Origin: Luidia sarsii
Lineage: Eukaryota > Echinodermata > Asteroidea > Paxillosida > Luidiidae
Assembly (NCBI GenBank): GCA_949987565.1
Contig: OX465109.1
Coordinates: 14,153,400 to 14,217,399, forward strand
DNA: 64,000 nt
Reading direction: 5' to 3'
The notes under the pieces are model-generated. The model worked only from the letters and a program-made list of their open reading frames with translations. It ran no database searches and was not told where the DNA came from. Both the position numbers and the translations under genes were made by a program. Positions within the stretch are counted from its first letter, which is position 1; every line of letters starts with the position of its first letter. Shown here piece after piece: positions 43,199-53,140 of the stretch.

Positions 43199-43659
43199 CT
43201 GTCAGAAAAACCAAATTTTTAAAAAAGAAGGAAAAAATACATCATTTTCAGCTCAAATTTTCAACGTCCTAGAAGGGAACTCAGAGCCAACTACAACACT
43301 GTATGCCACACACCAAGTACTTTATCCAACTTGATCAAACACCAGCATAATATCAATCAGATTCTAAAAGTGATGTTTTTATAACTCATAATATAATTCA
43401 TCAATATCGTACACTGTGTTTCAGGTTATCCTCAGCTCCATCAGCATTTTTAGATAATGCTTAGTTCATTTTTGTCAGGTTCGAATTGAGTGCAAAACTA
43501 CCTTGATGATGATATAATTACATTGTATATATGGGAGAACACATGATGAACATGATTGAAATTTGTGTAATCTGTTATCAAAACTACAATTATTTAGAAT
43601 AACACTGAATATAGACAAGTGTGTGTTTGCCCAGCAAACAATTGAGTTCCACAAGATCT

Positions 43660-44060
43660 CTGACAAAATGGGCTTTCACACTAGACGAAATCCCCGGGGA
43701 TTTCTAAAAAAATTCCCTGGGGAATTTGGTCGGTCTATTCACACTACCAAAGAATTACCCCGCCTGGGGGGGGGGGGCTAGAAGGACAAAACCCCGGGTT
43801 TTAAGATTTCCCTGAGGAAAAGCAACTACCTCCTGGGTTTTGCTTACCCCACCTTTTTGCCTACATGTGGGAACTACAGAAAGTGCGGCCTTCGTTTGCA
43901 CATTCCAGAGGATTGCTTGATATAGTGTCCCCGGGAGTAAACAAATGGGTCCAGTATGAATGGTTGCAGGGGTGTTGGTGGGGTACGTAAAAAATCCCTG
44001 GGATTTTCCCTGGGTTTTATTCAGGATTTTGCTCTGGAGGGTGAAAAGAGCTAAAGGGGT
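43660..44060. repeat. MITE-like region with inverted AATCCC/GGGATT motifs
   Basis: Contains gggctttcacactagacg, a palindromic AAATCCCCGGGGATTT, a G-run, and further ccctgggattttccctggg motifs to the right. The motifs suggest a small hAT-type derivative, but I could not pair its ends or find a target duplication. Confidence 0.4.
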
Positions 44061-44789
44061 ACAAATTGATGACAAAAAGTGTCAAGCATTTAATGATATG
44101 CCTGTATCTAAGGAACCCAAATCCTGGAAATCATTTCTTGGTTAAGCTATTTATTTTTCACAGCATATTCCAAATGTTGCAACAATCATTGAGCTGCTAT
44201 GCCAATTGGTTCAAAAGAATACTACTATAGATTTGTGTGGTCATCTGAAGCTCGACATTGCTTTGAGATGGTTAAGGAACTTGTCAAAGAATATGTGGTA
44301 TTGTCATTGTTTGATCCTGAATTATAGAAACTGTTGTAAAGATTTGACAAAAGTTATGCACTATCGGGAGAGGGTGCAAGTTGAGGGCTTATGTCCCAAA
44401 ATGTGCCACGTCTTTAGGTGGCGTAAATTGTTGCTACACCTTGTAAATATGCGTTGATGCTGCTGTTAGTGCAACATTAACATTGAAGAGCACTTCACCA
44501 AGAGACTGTTTTGTGTCTGGTTTCGTGAGAGAGCAAATCATTTTGAAACTCTTGACAACAGCAAAATTATAGAGGGTGCTTTATATAGACTTACCCGGGA
44601 GGGGATAATTTGTCTTGTGGAAAAAAAATCTGTAAGAGACTTTTGAGAATCAGTCTTTGAGTATTTCCTGTTTTCAATGTAATAATGAAAAACAACACAC
44701 ACATCATTTTCTTAAATCAACAGCCTACAGTACCTTGCAGCAAATGGCAGCCTCCAATACAAATTTTATGCTCTCAACAATTGTTTCAG

Positions 44790-44997
44790 CGTGTGTACTT
44801 CAAAGCATGTGTACTTCAAAGCATGTGTACTTCAAAGCATGTGTACTTCAAAGCATGTGTACTTCAAAGCATGTGTACTTCAAAGCATGTGTACTTCAAA
44901 GCATGTGTACATCAAAGCATGTGTACTTCAAAGCATGTGTACTTCAAAGCATGTGTACTTCAAAGCATGTGTACTTCAAAGCATGTGTACTTCAAAC
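44790..44997 (+). repeat. 16-bp minisatellite, about 13 copies
   Basis: Unit GTGTACTTCAAAGCAT, nearly perfect, with one variant copy (ACATCAAAG near 44909). Sixteen is not a multiple of three, so all three plus frames cycle through the same peptide (CTSKHVYFKACVLQS...). These frames are artefacts of the repeat. Confidence 0.95.
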
Positions 44998-45384
44998 AGT
45001 CATTGATATGACCATAGACCAAGGTCACTCTCGTCCAAAACATTTTACAACTACGTAACTTTTTACAGCTAGATTGAGTTTTGTGAATTTGACTTTAAGT
45101 TATATACCGCAGCTGCACCATGAGCAGATAAGGCGTAAGTTACACACTGTTTGATGAAATCAGTGGCAGGATTTTCAACCAGAGGCCTATGGTGGCTGCT
45201 TGAATGGTTCTTTTCAAGATTTTAAAAGTTCGTCATTGTTATGAATAGCCTAACTGCATCTTCAATATAGATTGTCAATGAGTTTAAACAGTAAGCAGCG
45301 CACTCTAATTCCGAATAATTTTCATTACATTTAAATAATTGTATTCCCCTTTCACATTATCTTCTTTTTCTGCATAATGTCTAC

Positions 45385-45542
45385 CTTGGTTTGGAGGAAC
45401 ATTGAATCCACTGTAACTGAAACACACTGTCACCACTGATCTGGTGGGCAGATGAGCATCGGTCCTCCATTCAGAATTATTCAGTACTAGCATAGAAGGA
45501 GAGACTGTCAAGCTGACTTGCAAACTGATGACTGGTCTTGAC
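45385..45542 (-). CDS. Integrin alpha subunit exon: start of thigh domain (SRPVI motif)
   Basis: This 158-nt exon has acceptor ttccttcag|GTCAAG and donor CCAAG|GTAGAC; it enters with the last base of a codon and exits in phase 1. It begins SRPVISLQVSLTVSPSMLVL, the (R)SRPV block that opens the thigh domain directly after the last beta-propeller blade, and continues to a VVTVCFSYSGFNVPP stretch containing the conserved thigh Cys. The preceding propeller exons should lie upstream (higher coordinates), but none was found up to 64 kb. Confidence 0.83.
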
Positions 45543-46317
45543 CTGAAGGAAAAGTTAAAGGAAATTAGAAATCTATGTCTGTTTCTGAAACAGTATGGGG
45601 CTTTCCGGCATCATGTTGATACTTTTCAAAGTCAACATCTCGGAAATCAAACTCAGGACATAGGTTTTAACCCAAAAACTCATATACATATTGTATGCAT
45701 AAAGTCTACAGGACTCAATAAATAATATTTAAAAAATCATAATACATGTAATTGATATTTAATATTCATGTGATTTTGTCACGGTGACATGGTGATAAAA
45801 TTTGGATACACCTTTCTGAACCTAACATACTATGTCAAGTTATGATCATGTACATGACTGTACATATGTAGGTTTTAAGATTGTGTCATGATTTCACTGT
45901 TTGCACATGACAATCCTTTGACCCACTCAAGAACAATATATAGAACAATCTCATGCATGACATTACTATAGGGACATTGTTTTCGCCAAGTTAGGCTCAT
46001 TTATCTCTTGCTGTTTGCTAGATAATCAGCGCAGAATGCCATAACTGTTTTGTCTATGGATTATTGTCCGAAAAGGAAGAAACAGGGCTTTTCCGCATAA
46101 ATCCTTCAATAAGACTTTGCCAAAATGGATTTCTGGGAACACTGAGAATTATGCACCTGCAGCCGCCTAGCATTAACTAATAACAGTGTACAAGCATATA
46201 GGCTGGTAGCATATGTACTCCAACATGTCATAATCATGAAGTTAACAATAAAGCCAGTTAGAGCCTTATCTGCAACTGCCATAAATATTAACACTCTTCA
46301 TTAAGCACCAGGCTTAA
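45543..46317. other. Intron or upstream sequence, no gene recognised
   Basis: No exon with propeller similarity and no element border recognised in this AT-rich stretch. Confidence 0.5.
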
Positions 46318-46760
46318 TAGGGCTGTCTCCACTGACCATATTTGAATCGCAATTTGAATCGCAATCCAAGATCAATCCTTTTTGCTGGCATTCACACAGG
46401 ACAAAAAATCCCGAGCTGATTGTGGTAAGCAGTTCAGGTAAAATGGTGGGTATGTCCTTGAGGGTGGCCCATGCAGGGAGACATGTAACAATCACAGACA
46501 CAGCACTTCCTGTCAGTCAGAGCACGGGCGGTGCATTGTGGGATTAAAATAAATGGTGTGATTCAGCGGAACGTTCCCACACACATCATGCCACAAATAG
46601 ACCCAATTACATGTATTTGGAAATTCTCACTAGTGGAATAGGAATCGCGATTCAAATCCCACTAATAATAATGTTTATTGTGTCCACACACATAACAAGT
46701 GTAGTTTCAAATCACAATCCAAATAATGATGTTTATTTGAGACAGTGGAAACAGCCCTTA
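46318..46760. mobile_element. hAT-like MITE (443 bp)
   Basis: The left end TAGGGCTGTCTCCACTG and the inverted right end TAAGGGCTGTTTCCACTG pair with two differences. Subterminal AATCGCAATTTGAATCGC and its inverted forms (GAATCGCGATTCAAATC, TCAAATCACAATCC) lie inside each end. No convincing 8-bp duplication was seen, so superfamily assignment rests on the terminal motif. Confidence 0.5.
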
Positions 46761-46956
46761 GTGATACACTGCATGCAACACATGGCTTTCTCAGAGAACG
46801 TTTAACGGGGCATTATACTCATACTCAAATAAAAAACAAGGGAGGCCATTTATTGTGTTTATGCCACAGCCAAAAGAAGTGATTTATTCCGGATACCAGA
46901 TAGGGCAAATCCGGTTGAATTGTTGGTTGAATTGTTAATTGTTTTTTCTGTTAGTA

Positions 46957-47371
46957 ATGGGCATCCCAGTGCCCTACCATGAATGGGCATCCCAGTGCCC
47001 TACCATGAATGGGCATCCCAGTGCCCTACCATGAATGGGCATCCCAGTGCCCTACCATGAATGGGCATCCCAGTGCCCTACCATGAATGGGCATCCCAGT
47101 GCCCCACAGGGAATGGGCATCCCAGTGCCCTACATCCAGGGAATGGGCATCCCAGTGCCCTACAGGGAATGGGCATCCCAGTGCCCTACAGGGAATGGGC
47201 ATCCCAGTGCCCTACAGGGAATGGGCATCCCAGTGCCCTACAGGGAATGGGCATCCCAGTGCCATACCATGAATGGGCATCCCAGTGCCCTACAGGGAAT
47301 GGGCATCCCAGTGCCCTTCCATGAATGGGCATCCCAGTGCCCTACAATGAATGGGCATCCCAGTGCCCTAA
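46957..47371 (+). repeat. 26-bp minisatellite, about 16 copies
   Basis: Unit ATGGGCATCCCAGTGCCCTA plus a variable hexamer (CCATGA or CAGGGA). Two interspersed unit types alternate in blocks. Two more units, followed by the same ccctaagccaca flank, recur at 47500-47545, and both patches are followed by a GGCATA(T/C)AC motif. The array disrupts the end of element B's recombinase. Confidence 0.93.
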
Positions 47372-47594
47372 GCCACAGTGGCATATACGAAAAAGGACCA
47401 TGATACATAACATAAAATGGATTCACATGAAAGAACGGACATCTCTGAAGGACGTCTCTGAAACACCAAACGGAAACACCAGGGCAATGATATGCCCTTG
47501 GGCATCCCAGTGCCCGACCAGAAATGGGCAACCCAGTGCCCTAAGCCACAGCGGCATACACAATATAAAATGAGTGACAATGAAAGAGATATGG

Positions 47595-48028
47595 CCAAAA
47601 AATGGCAACAAAAAATAATTATAACAAAAAGTGGATTCAAACTGGGAAAAACAAAAGGCCGGAAGGGAATTGATGATGTTGCCCAACATTGGTAGAGAAA
47701 TTGGCAATCTAGAATCCTGGACCGGGCGAAGCCGACGGGCACCCTCCAGTAATTTAGAAACCACAAAATCCTGGGTAGGGTCTGCTTCTCCCCTCAGTTT
47801 GTGCACATAACCAACACCCGATACATATGTGGCAATTGTGGAAGTCGATAAGCCTCTCAAAGAGAGCCATGCTTTGAATTGCCGTATCTCGTCAACTAAT
47901 TGATGCGGGCTGCAGGACAGGTTTTGTTGCCGAAACTCAGTAAAAGCCCGCCACCCGGTAGCATATTTTTTGTGCGTGTTATCCGAAATTGAAGCGGCCA
48001 GTAAGCGCTCCATCTGGCCATCTACCAA
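47595..48028 (-). pseudogene. Element B tyrosine recombinase, truncated
   Basis: Starts MVDGQMERLLAASISDNTHK (N-terminal SAM-like domain), continues through STIATYVSGVGYVHKLRG and RLRPVQDSRLPISLP, and ends at FLLPFFG. There the sequence passes into minisatellite-associated DNA. The catalytic Arg, HxxR and Tyr blocks are all missing, so the enzyme cannot be active. Confidence 0.8.
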
Positions 48029-48346
48029 ACTTGAGACAAAGGAGGGAGTGGGATCATAACCTGGTCTGCCTGCGGAGCTGCAAGACGGAACCGCTCCATC
48101 TGAAAACGTGACGAAGCATCCGCAATTGTGTTAGACTTCCCTGGCACATGACGTTCCTTAACCGACACATTAAATTCTAAGCACTGTAGCACAAAAGGTC
48201 TCACGAGCCGCATAATGCGAGCACAGCGCGAATATTTCTTATTAATAATCTCAACCACCGCCAAGTTATCGGTATAGAAAATGACCTTGCGGCCCCTTAA
48301 GAAAGGGGCCCAACAAAGCAAAGCAACATACAGTGAAAAAAAAAAA
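48022..48346 (-). pseudogene. Element B RNase H domain
   Basis: Frame with GRKVIFYTDNLAVVEIIN and HVPGKSNTIADASSRFQ, the DIRS/Ngaro RNase H signature. It is out of frame with the RT. The shift maps to a homopolymer (A-run at about 48336-48346 on the plus strand), so a small indel there, real or a sequencing artefact, separates the two. Confidence 0.8.
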
Positions 48347-49399
48347 TGCTATTGACGGGCGTTTGCGTAAAAGGTCAGCCGGCCAACGGCTTTGGAACCA
48401 TTGGCCCTGAAAATAGGCACCGAATCTAATGGTAGCCGCAGCATCAGTGAATAGGGACATGGTATCACTAGATATCCACTCAGCGACTGGAAATACAGAG
48501 GTGCCATTGAAATTTGATAGGAATTCAAGCCACATCGCCAAATCCAACCTAACACCTTGCGAAATGCGGACCCTGTGGTGTGGTTGGTGGAGACTAGAAC
48601 CCAGGCCAATAAGTCGTCGTAGAAAGGCCCGGCCAGGCGGGATAGCCCGGCACAAAAAATCTAATGACCCGACTAGTGATGGAATGCCGTTTAAAGAAAT
48701 TTTCTTCTTCGATAACAACCGCTGTATTAGTGCTGACATAGCTAATACCCACACCGTCTGTGTCGCGGCGTTAATTTCCAGACCCAAACTAATTGTTTGG
48801 GCAGGACCAAAAGTCTTCTTATTGGCCAGCGGAACCCCTAGTTCAGTACGAAGGGACTGAAAGCAGGACAACAACTTCTCACAGCAAGCAGCTGAAGATC
48901 CGATAAATAAGAAATCATCCAGGTAATGGGTAACCAGCTGGGATTGACCCAGACGCTTGACTTGAAATTCAAGGAAGGAGCTAAATTTCTCAAATAAGGA
49001 ACAAGATATGCTACAACCCATTGGCAGCCATCGGTCAAAATAAAACATGCCTTCAAATTGGAAGCCGAGTAGCTCGTAATCGCATGGGGATACTGGAAGT
49101 TACCGAAAAGCCGATTTAATATCCGCTTTCGCTAGCCATGCCCCTGCACCCACACTAACAGCTAACGCAACAGCATCATCAAAAGAGGCATAATTTACTG
49201 TGCATAAATCCTTGTCAATGAAAGAATTAATTGATTGACCCTCTGAGAAGGATAGGTGGTGAATTAAGCGAAATGAATTTTGCTCACGTTTTGGAACCAC
49301 ACCGATAGGTGAACACTGCAAATTCGGAAAAGGTCTGTCCACGAATGGACCAGCAAGTCTGCCGAGGGCTATTTCGGTAGCTAACTTTTTATGTACCAC
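48266..49399 (-). pseudogene. Element B reverse transcriptase, one internal stop
   Basis: The frame from 49399 reads CSPIGVVPKRE, SFRLIHHLSFSEGQSINSF and WLAKADIKSAFR. A single TAA follows (where LLPV is expected), then in the same frame LPVSPCDYELLGFQFEG, DRWLPMGCSISCSLFE and the catalytic HYLDDFLFIG, then TFGPAQTISLGLEIN. All main RT blocks are present. One base change (TTA to TAA) would account for the stop. Confidence 0.85.
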
Positions 49400-49615
49400 A
49401 TCAGGGCGTTCGTCTGCAGAAACTAAGCATTTACTCTGCCTTTGAGAAAGGTCCTGCTATCATAATGTCAGGCCCACTAAATTTTACATTTAGAATCTCG
49501 AGGGAAACGAGGACCAGCATAGCCTAATGCGAACCCCTTTGAAATACCATGAAGTAAAGTACTAGCATCCTTAGTATTGGGATACTCAACAAGCAACTCC
49601 TATAAAACCGAGACA

Positions 49616-50661
49616 TTAACTGGTGTTGGGAGCATGAAAGGATTGGGCTTGGCTCGCTGGCAAAGCTTTAGGACTGGTAGGCCTAAGTAATGGCGTACGC
49701 CGCGATGGAGCATATGCCATGACCTTATTGGAAGCATCATTACCATTGGGTTTCCGCACAGCATGGTTACTGGATGTCATGGTACCCGCATTGTAACCCA
49801 TCGTCCCTCGTGTTGGGCCGCCAGATCGGCAACGGGTGGCCCCATGGCCGGATCGCATGCATTTTTGGCAAGTGTGTGCATATCTGCAATTGCTGAATGC
49901 GCAACCCGTTGCTGAGTTATAGGTATAACATGGGCCCTGCCTGATAGTTTTAGGGCAATACGTAGCTTGGGGATTGGACACAGCACCTCTCGCCACAGAG
50001 GAAGTAACACTAGCTGCGGCCACTGTGATCCAGAGCTCGAAATCAATTTCCCCCCAGGAAATAGTTCGTCATAAGCTCGCCAGCCAAGTCCTGAGAGGTG
50101 AATGGACACAGTACCAATGAGCTCTGCGCACTTCAGTAGCTCTGAACAACGAGACGGGTGTTTTGAAATGAAAACTGACGTGAAAACATTGAAAGCCGAT
50201 TGCCACACATTAAACGTATCAATCTTCCTCCTCTGCCCTCCCGGCTTCCTTAAAACCACATTGTCTCCCTCTATGGCTAAAGTCAAGTGTGTGGATTGGT
50301 GTTCGTTGGACCTTGCCAGGACCACAGCGGCCGCATCATTATATAGCAGTGAAAGATCCACAAAGGCCCCTTGCCAGATTTTCTCGCGAATAGCCTGGGG
50401 AACATGTAGGCCTAGTGAGGAGGCAGAGCTCGTCACCATAGTGGGGCGATGGGACAGATCGAATGATGTGGGTGAAACATCAATGCTACAACTACTGGTA
50501 TGCCCTGGGCGAGTGATCTCCGGGGTAGTGGAACATGTACAGTGTGGCCTAGGAAAAGGCCTCAACTCACCCCCTGCCACCAGGTTGGTATTGGCATTTC
50601 CATTGCTCGAGTGAATCGCGAGAGTCAATAAAATTCTCTGGAACATGAGGCCCTCCTCCAA
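49616..50661 (-). pseudogene. Element B Gag with CCCH/CCHC-type zinc motif
   Basis: The 294-codon frame contains IREKIWQGAFVDLSLLY and NVWQSAFNVFTSVFISKHP, the helical core seen in Ngaro-type Gag. A neighbouring frame (50023-49616) carries the Cys/His cluster CYTYNSATGCAFSNCRYAHTC followed by CxxC...H...C. The two frames overlap at about 49900, so a frameshift splits one original Gag. The N-terminal frame at 50967-50716 has an Ala/Thr run from a short trinucleotide-rich repeat. Confidence 0.75.
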
Positions 50662-50970
50662 TGCACAAACCGGTGGCGCTGCTGGTCGGCCACATGATGG
50701 ATGTTGCTGGCACGCTTAATGCACTGACGATGAGGGCATCATACGCACTGGCGATGGAGCAACACCCGCCTGAGAGTAGTACTGGGCGATGCTAGTTGTC
50801 GTGGTGTTTGCCGCTGCCGCCGTGGTGTTTGCCGCTGCCGCCGTGGTGTATGGCCCCGCCGTGGTGAAGCGAGCCAGCATACTGGAGGACAAGCTACCTG
50901 GTGCTGAAAACACCGGCACCGTAGGCACATAAACTATAGTTTCCCCGAGTATAAAGCCTTTTACCATTTA

Positions 50971-51589
50971 ATACAATTGTCTGTGTAAATGAAGTACATG
51001 CATGACCATTTAAAGGGTAAGCACAATCAAAATTTGATTTTCTAATTTCAATCAATTCCAGTTGTAGTAAACCTATTCTTTTGAAAAAACTACCTCTTTT
51101 TCACTTGATTTCATGAACAAAACCCACCTAAAACATCCAGAAAAACGTTGCTACAAAAACGTGGCGCCATGTTGATGACGTAGGAAGATGCACACCCGTT
51201 CACACGCAGTTGATCCTGTGCATGCACTCGCACGTACATTCCAAAATTTTACCAAATCTTTAAGTGTCTTTTACTCACGTGAATGGAAACAAAACTGGAG
51301 ATTAAATGAAAATATTTTTCTCCACGGACAGGGAAGTATAATTCATGATCGGATAAGGTAGGATTCGCGCAGAATGGGCCATAAGAGAAGCATGGAAAAA
51401 CAGCCCAAACGGACGGCCATGCAATGACCCTCCGTGTTCATCTTGAAGTAGCGGGAGAACCGGAGGTCATCACACTTTTGGGCGACCAGTTTTGTATTTG
51501 AGGAACAAACCCTTTCCTATCCCTGTAAACTTCATTTTGATTGTTCTAAAATCAAGAGATAATTTTTCTCTCTAAGTTTTGCAAATAAA
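50971..51589. other. Intergenic/intronic sequence, no gene recognised
   Basis: No protein similarity found. TTAAAGGGTAAGCACAATC near 51009 could be a decayed transposon terminus next to a TTAA, but no partner end was identified. Confidence 0.4.
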
Positions 51590-51960
51590 TAGGACTCTGA
51601 TGGTTCAAGTTCGTCCCCTCCCCGAGCAGGAACCGCTGATGACAGCGATGTGCCGCAATCGGTAGTAGGCCAGCACCTGAAGGTCCGCACTGGCCCTTGC
51701 TCTATCCCAGGCAACCTGGCTGGGGCAAGCACATCTTAAACCGACCCAGCGTTTCATTGGGATGCACATGACAGATCGCCATTCAGATACGGCTTTTCCG
51801 GAAGACGGAGTGCAATCAGTCTCCGGCTCTCCCATTACTCCACCTGGCAGGAATTTTTGAGGCGTTCTTTGATGATGGACTGTTTGACATCCTCGTCAGC
51901 GAGACCAACCGGTTTACACGTCAACATCCCATGCAGTCCTCCCACATGCGGGTTTAGACC
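51590..51960 (+). pseudogene. piggyBac-transposase-like fragment
   Basis: One plus frame reads SDGSSSSPPRAGTADDSDVP (an acidic/Ser-rich leader as in many piggyBac proteins). After an indeterminate stretch, another reads IFEAFFDDGLFDILVSETNRF and stops shortly after. The FFxDxLxxxIVxETNRY pattern is characteristic of the start of the PGBD (DDE_Tnp_1_7) domain. The catalytic core is missing. This could be a relative of the source that mobilises the TTAA MITEs, but their ends were not found beside it. Confidence 0.5.
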
Positions 51961-52099
51961 AGCATAACCACCCATGAGATACAGGCATCCCTGCAGCCGA
52001 TTTCAAGAAACCTCAAATGTTGCGTACGCAACATTTTGTTGCATAACTTACGCAACATTTTGTTGCCTTTTCTAAATAGTGCACAAAAGAGCCATTTTG

Positions 52100-52640
52100 G
52101 CACAAGACTTACGCAACATTTGTTGGAGTTGTGCCTGGCAGTTGTTGAGTAGGGTCAGGCACAAGCTGCTTGTTGGGAACATCAGCCTTCTCCCACTTGG
52201 CTCTCCAAAACTGCTCCATGTTGGTGTTATTATCTGGAGTGGAGGTCCATATGGGATATCTTGATCTTAGCCTAGGTCTGGTGTGGTCATTTATATCGGT
52301 GTTGATGGGGAGATCTGGCATTGACTCTATTCTTGTTAATAAGTTTCTTGTGGCAATTTCTCTCCTGACATCTGGCGGGGGGATATGACTTACCGTAGGA
52401 CCGGGAGCCAGTCTTGTTTGGTGCATTGGACCGCAGCAGATACAGTCATCATGGCGTTGTTCAGCTGGACATCGACTAACTTGGTATGGACAGAGTTTTG
52501 CCAGACTGGAGCACAGTTACTCAGCAGCAGAGTAGTTGAGGGCAAGAGCCGTGGTGCGCAGGGTCTTGGTTGAGGCACCCCATGTTGTTGCAGCTAGCAT
52601 GTTGAGCCAGTTATTCCTAGTCCTGACTTTCCCTGCTGTC
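52100..52640 (-). pseudogene. Jockey-like LINE ORF2 C-terminal tail
   Basis: Frames reading NSVHTKLVDVQLNNAMMTVS, DWLPVLR and, after a stop, PPDVRREIATRNLLTRIESM and PDLPINTDINDHTRPRLRSR. This is the usual C-terminal region after the RT thumb in this LINE group. It lies on the other side of the MITE from the RT core, which fixes the MITE as an insertion in this LINE. Confidence 0.75.
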
Positions 52641-52644
52641 TTAA

Positions 52645-53140
52645 CCACTTTGCGCCGGGGGGTTTTTCAGCGCCGATGACCGCCATACGGGTTTTTTTGA
52701 ACAATGCATCATTTTAAAATCTTGCTAAAACAATCGGAACAATATATTTCTGTGAAAAAAATCGATAAGGGTATACTATGGGTACAAGAGAGTAAAACCT
52801 GGCACAATTCGGACGTCGTTGTGGCTTTTGTCAAGAGATTATCCATTCGAAAAAGGGCCCTTTGTGCGTTGTCAATGGACCGTAACGGACGTGTGCGTGT
52901 GCGTGCGTGTACACTGCTGACAATCGCTGACAGCAGACTCCAGCCTCCACTCCAGGCAGTCAAATCTTCGAGTTGGTCGGCCACAACCGAGCGTACAGAT
53001 TACGGTAAAGAATGTGGGGGGAATTCCAATGCCAGACCGACGACCGTTGGGCTGTGTGGCATGCAAAGACAATGTCCCCCACGTGCTTTCAGCTGCAGCG
53101 CGGTATCCCTCGATCCTCCACAGTAAAAGTCCCACAATTG
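52645..53140 (+). mobile_element. TTAA MITE, piggyBac-type, copy 4 (3' truncated)
   Basis: TTAA at 52641-52644 and left terminus CCACTTTGCGCCGGG. It is collinear with copy 3 for about 496 bp, then stops abruptly at cccacaattg, about 200 bp short of the expected right end. The sequence beyond is LINE RT. A deletion after insertion removed the right end, its TTAA and adjacent LINE sequence. Confidence 0.85.

Larger units (their letters stand above)
47590..50970 (-). mobile_element. Ngaro-like element B (minus strand, 3' truncated)
   Basis: Read right to left: a Gag N-terminal frame (50967-50716), Gag core and zinc motif (50661-49616), RT (49399-48266), RNase H (48321-48022) and the recombinase N-terminal half (48028 to about 47595). 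There the minisatellite region begins and the rest is missing. It is related to family A at the protein level (RT, RNase H and YR blocks) but clearly a different family. Confidence 0.85.

Noticed and set aside
44657..45058. Three overlapping frames rich in CTSKHVYFKACVLQ repeats
   Set aside because: All are read-throughs of the 16-bp minisatellite. One repeat gives the same peptide in every frame.
47035..47403. 122-codon frame of MGIPVPYHEWASQ repeats
   Set aside because: Translation of the 26-bp minisatellite in successive frames; no gene context.
51532..51835. Minus-strand frames of 66 and 76 codons near the piggyBac remnant
   Set aside because: They are antisense to the plus-strand acidic Ser-rich leader of the piggyBac-like fragment and have no motif of their own.
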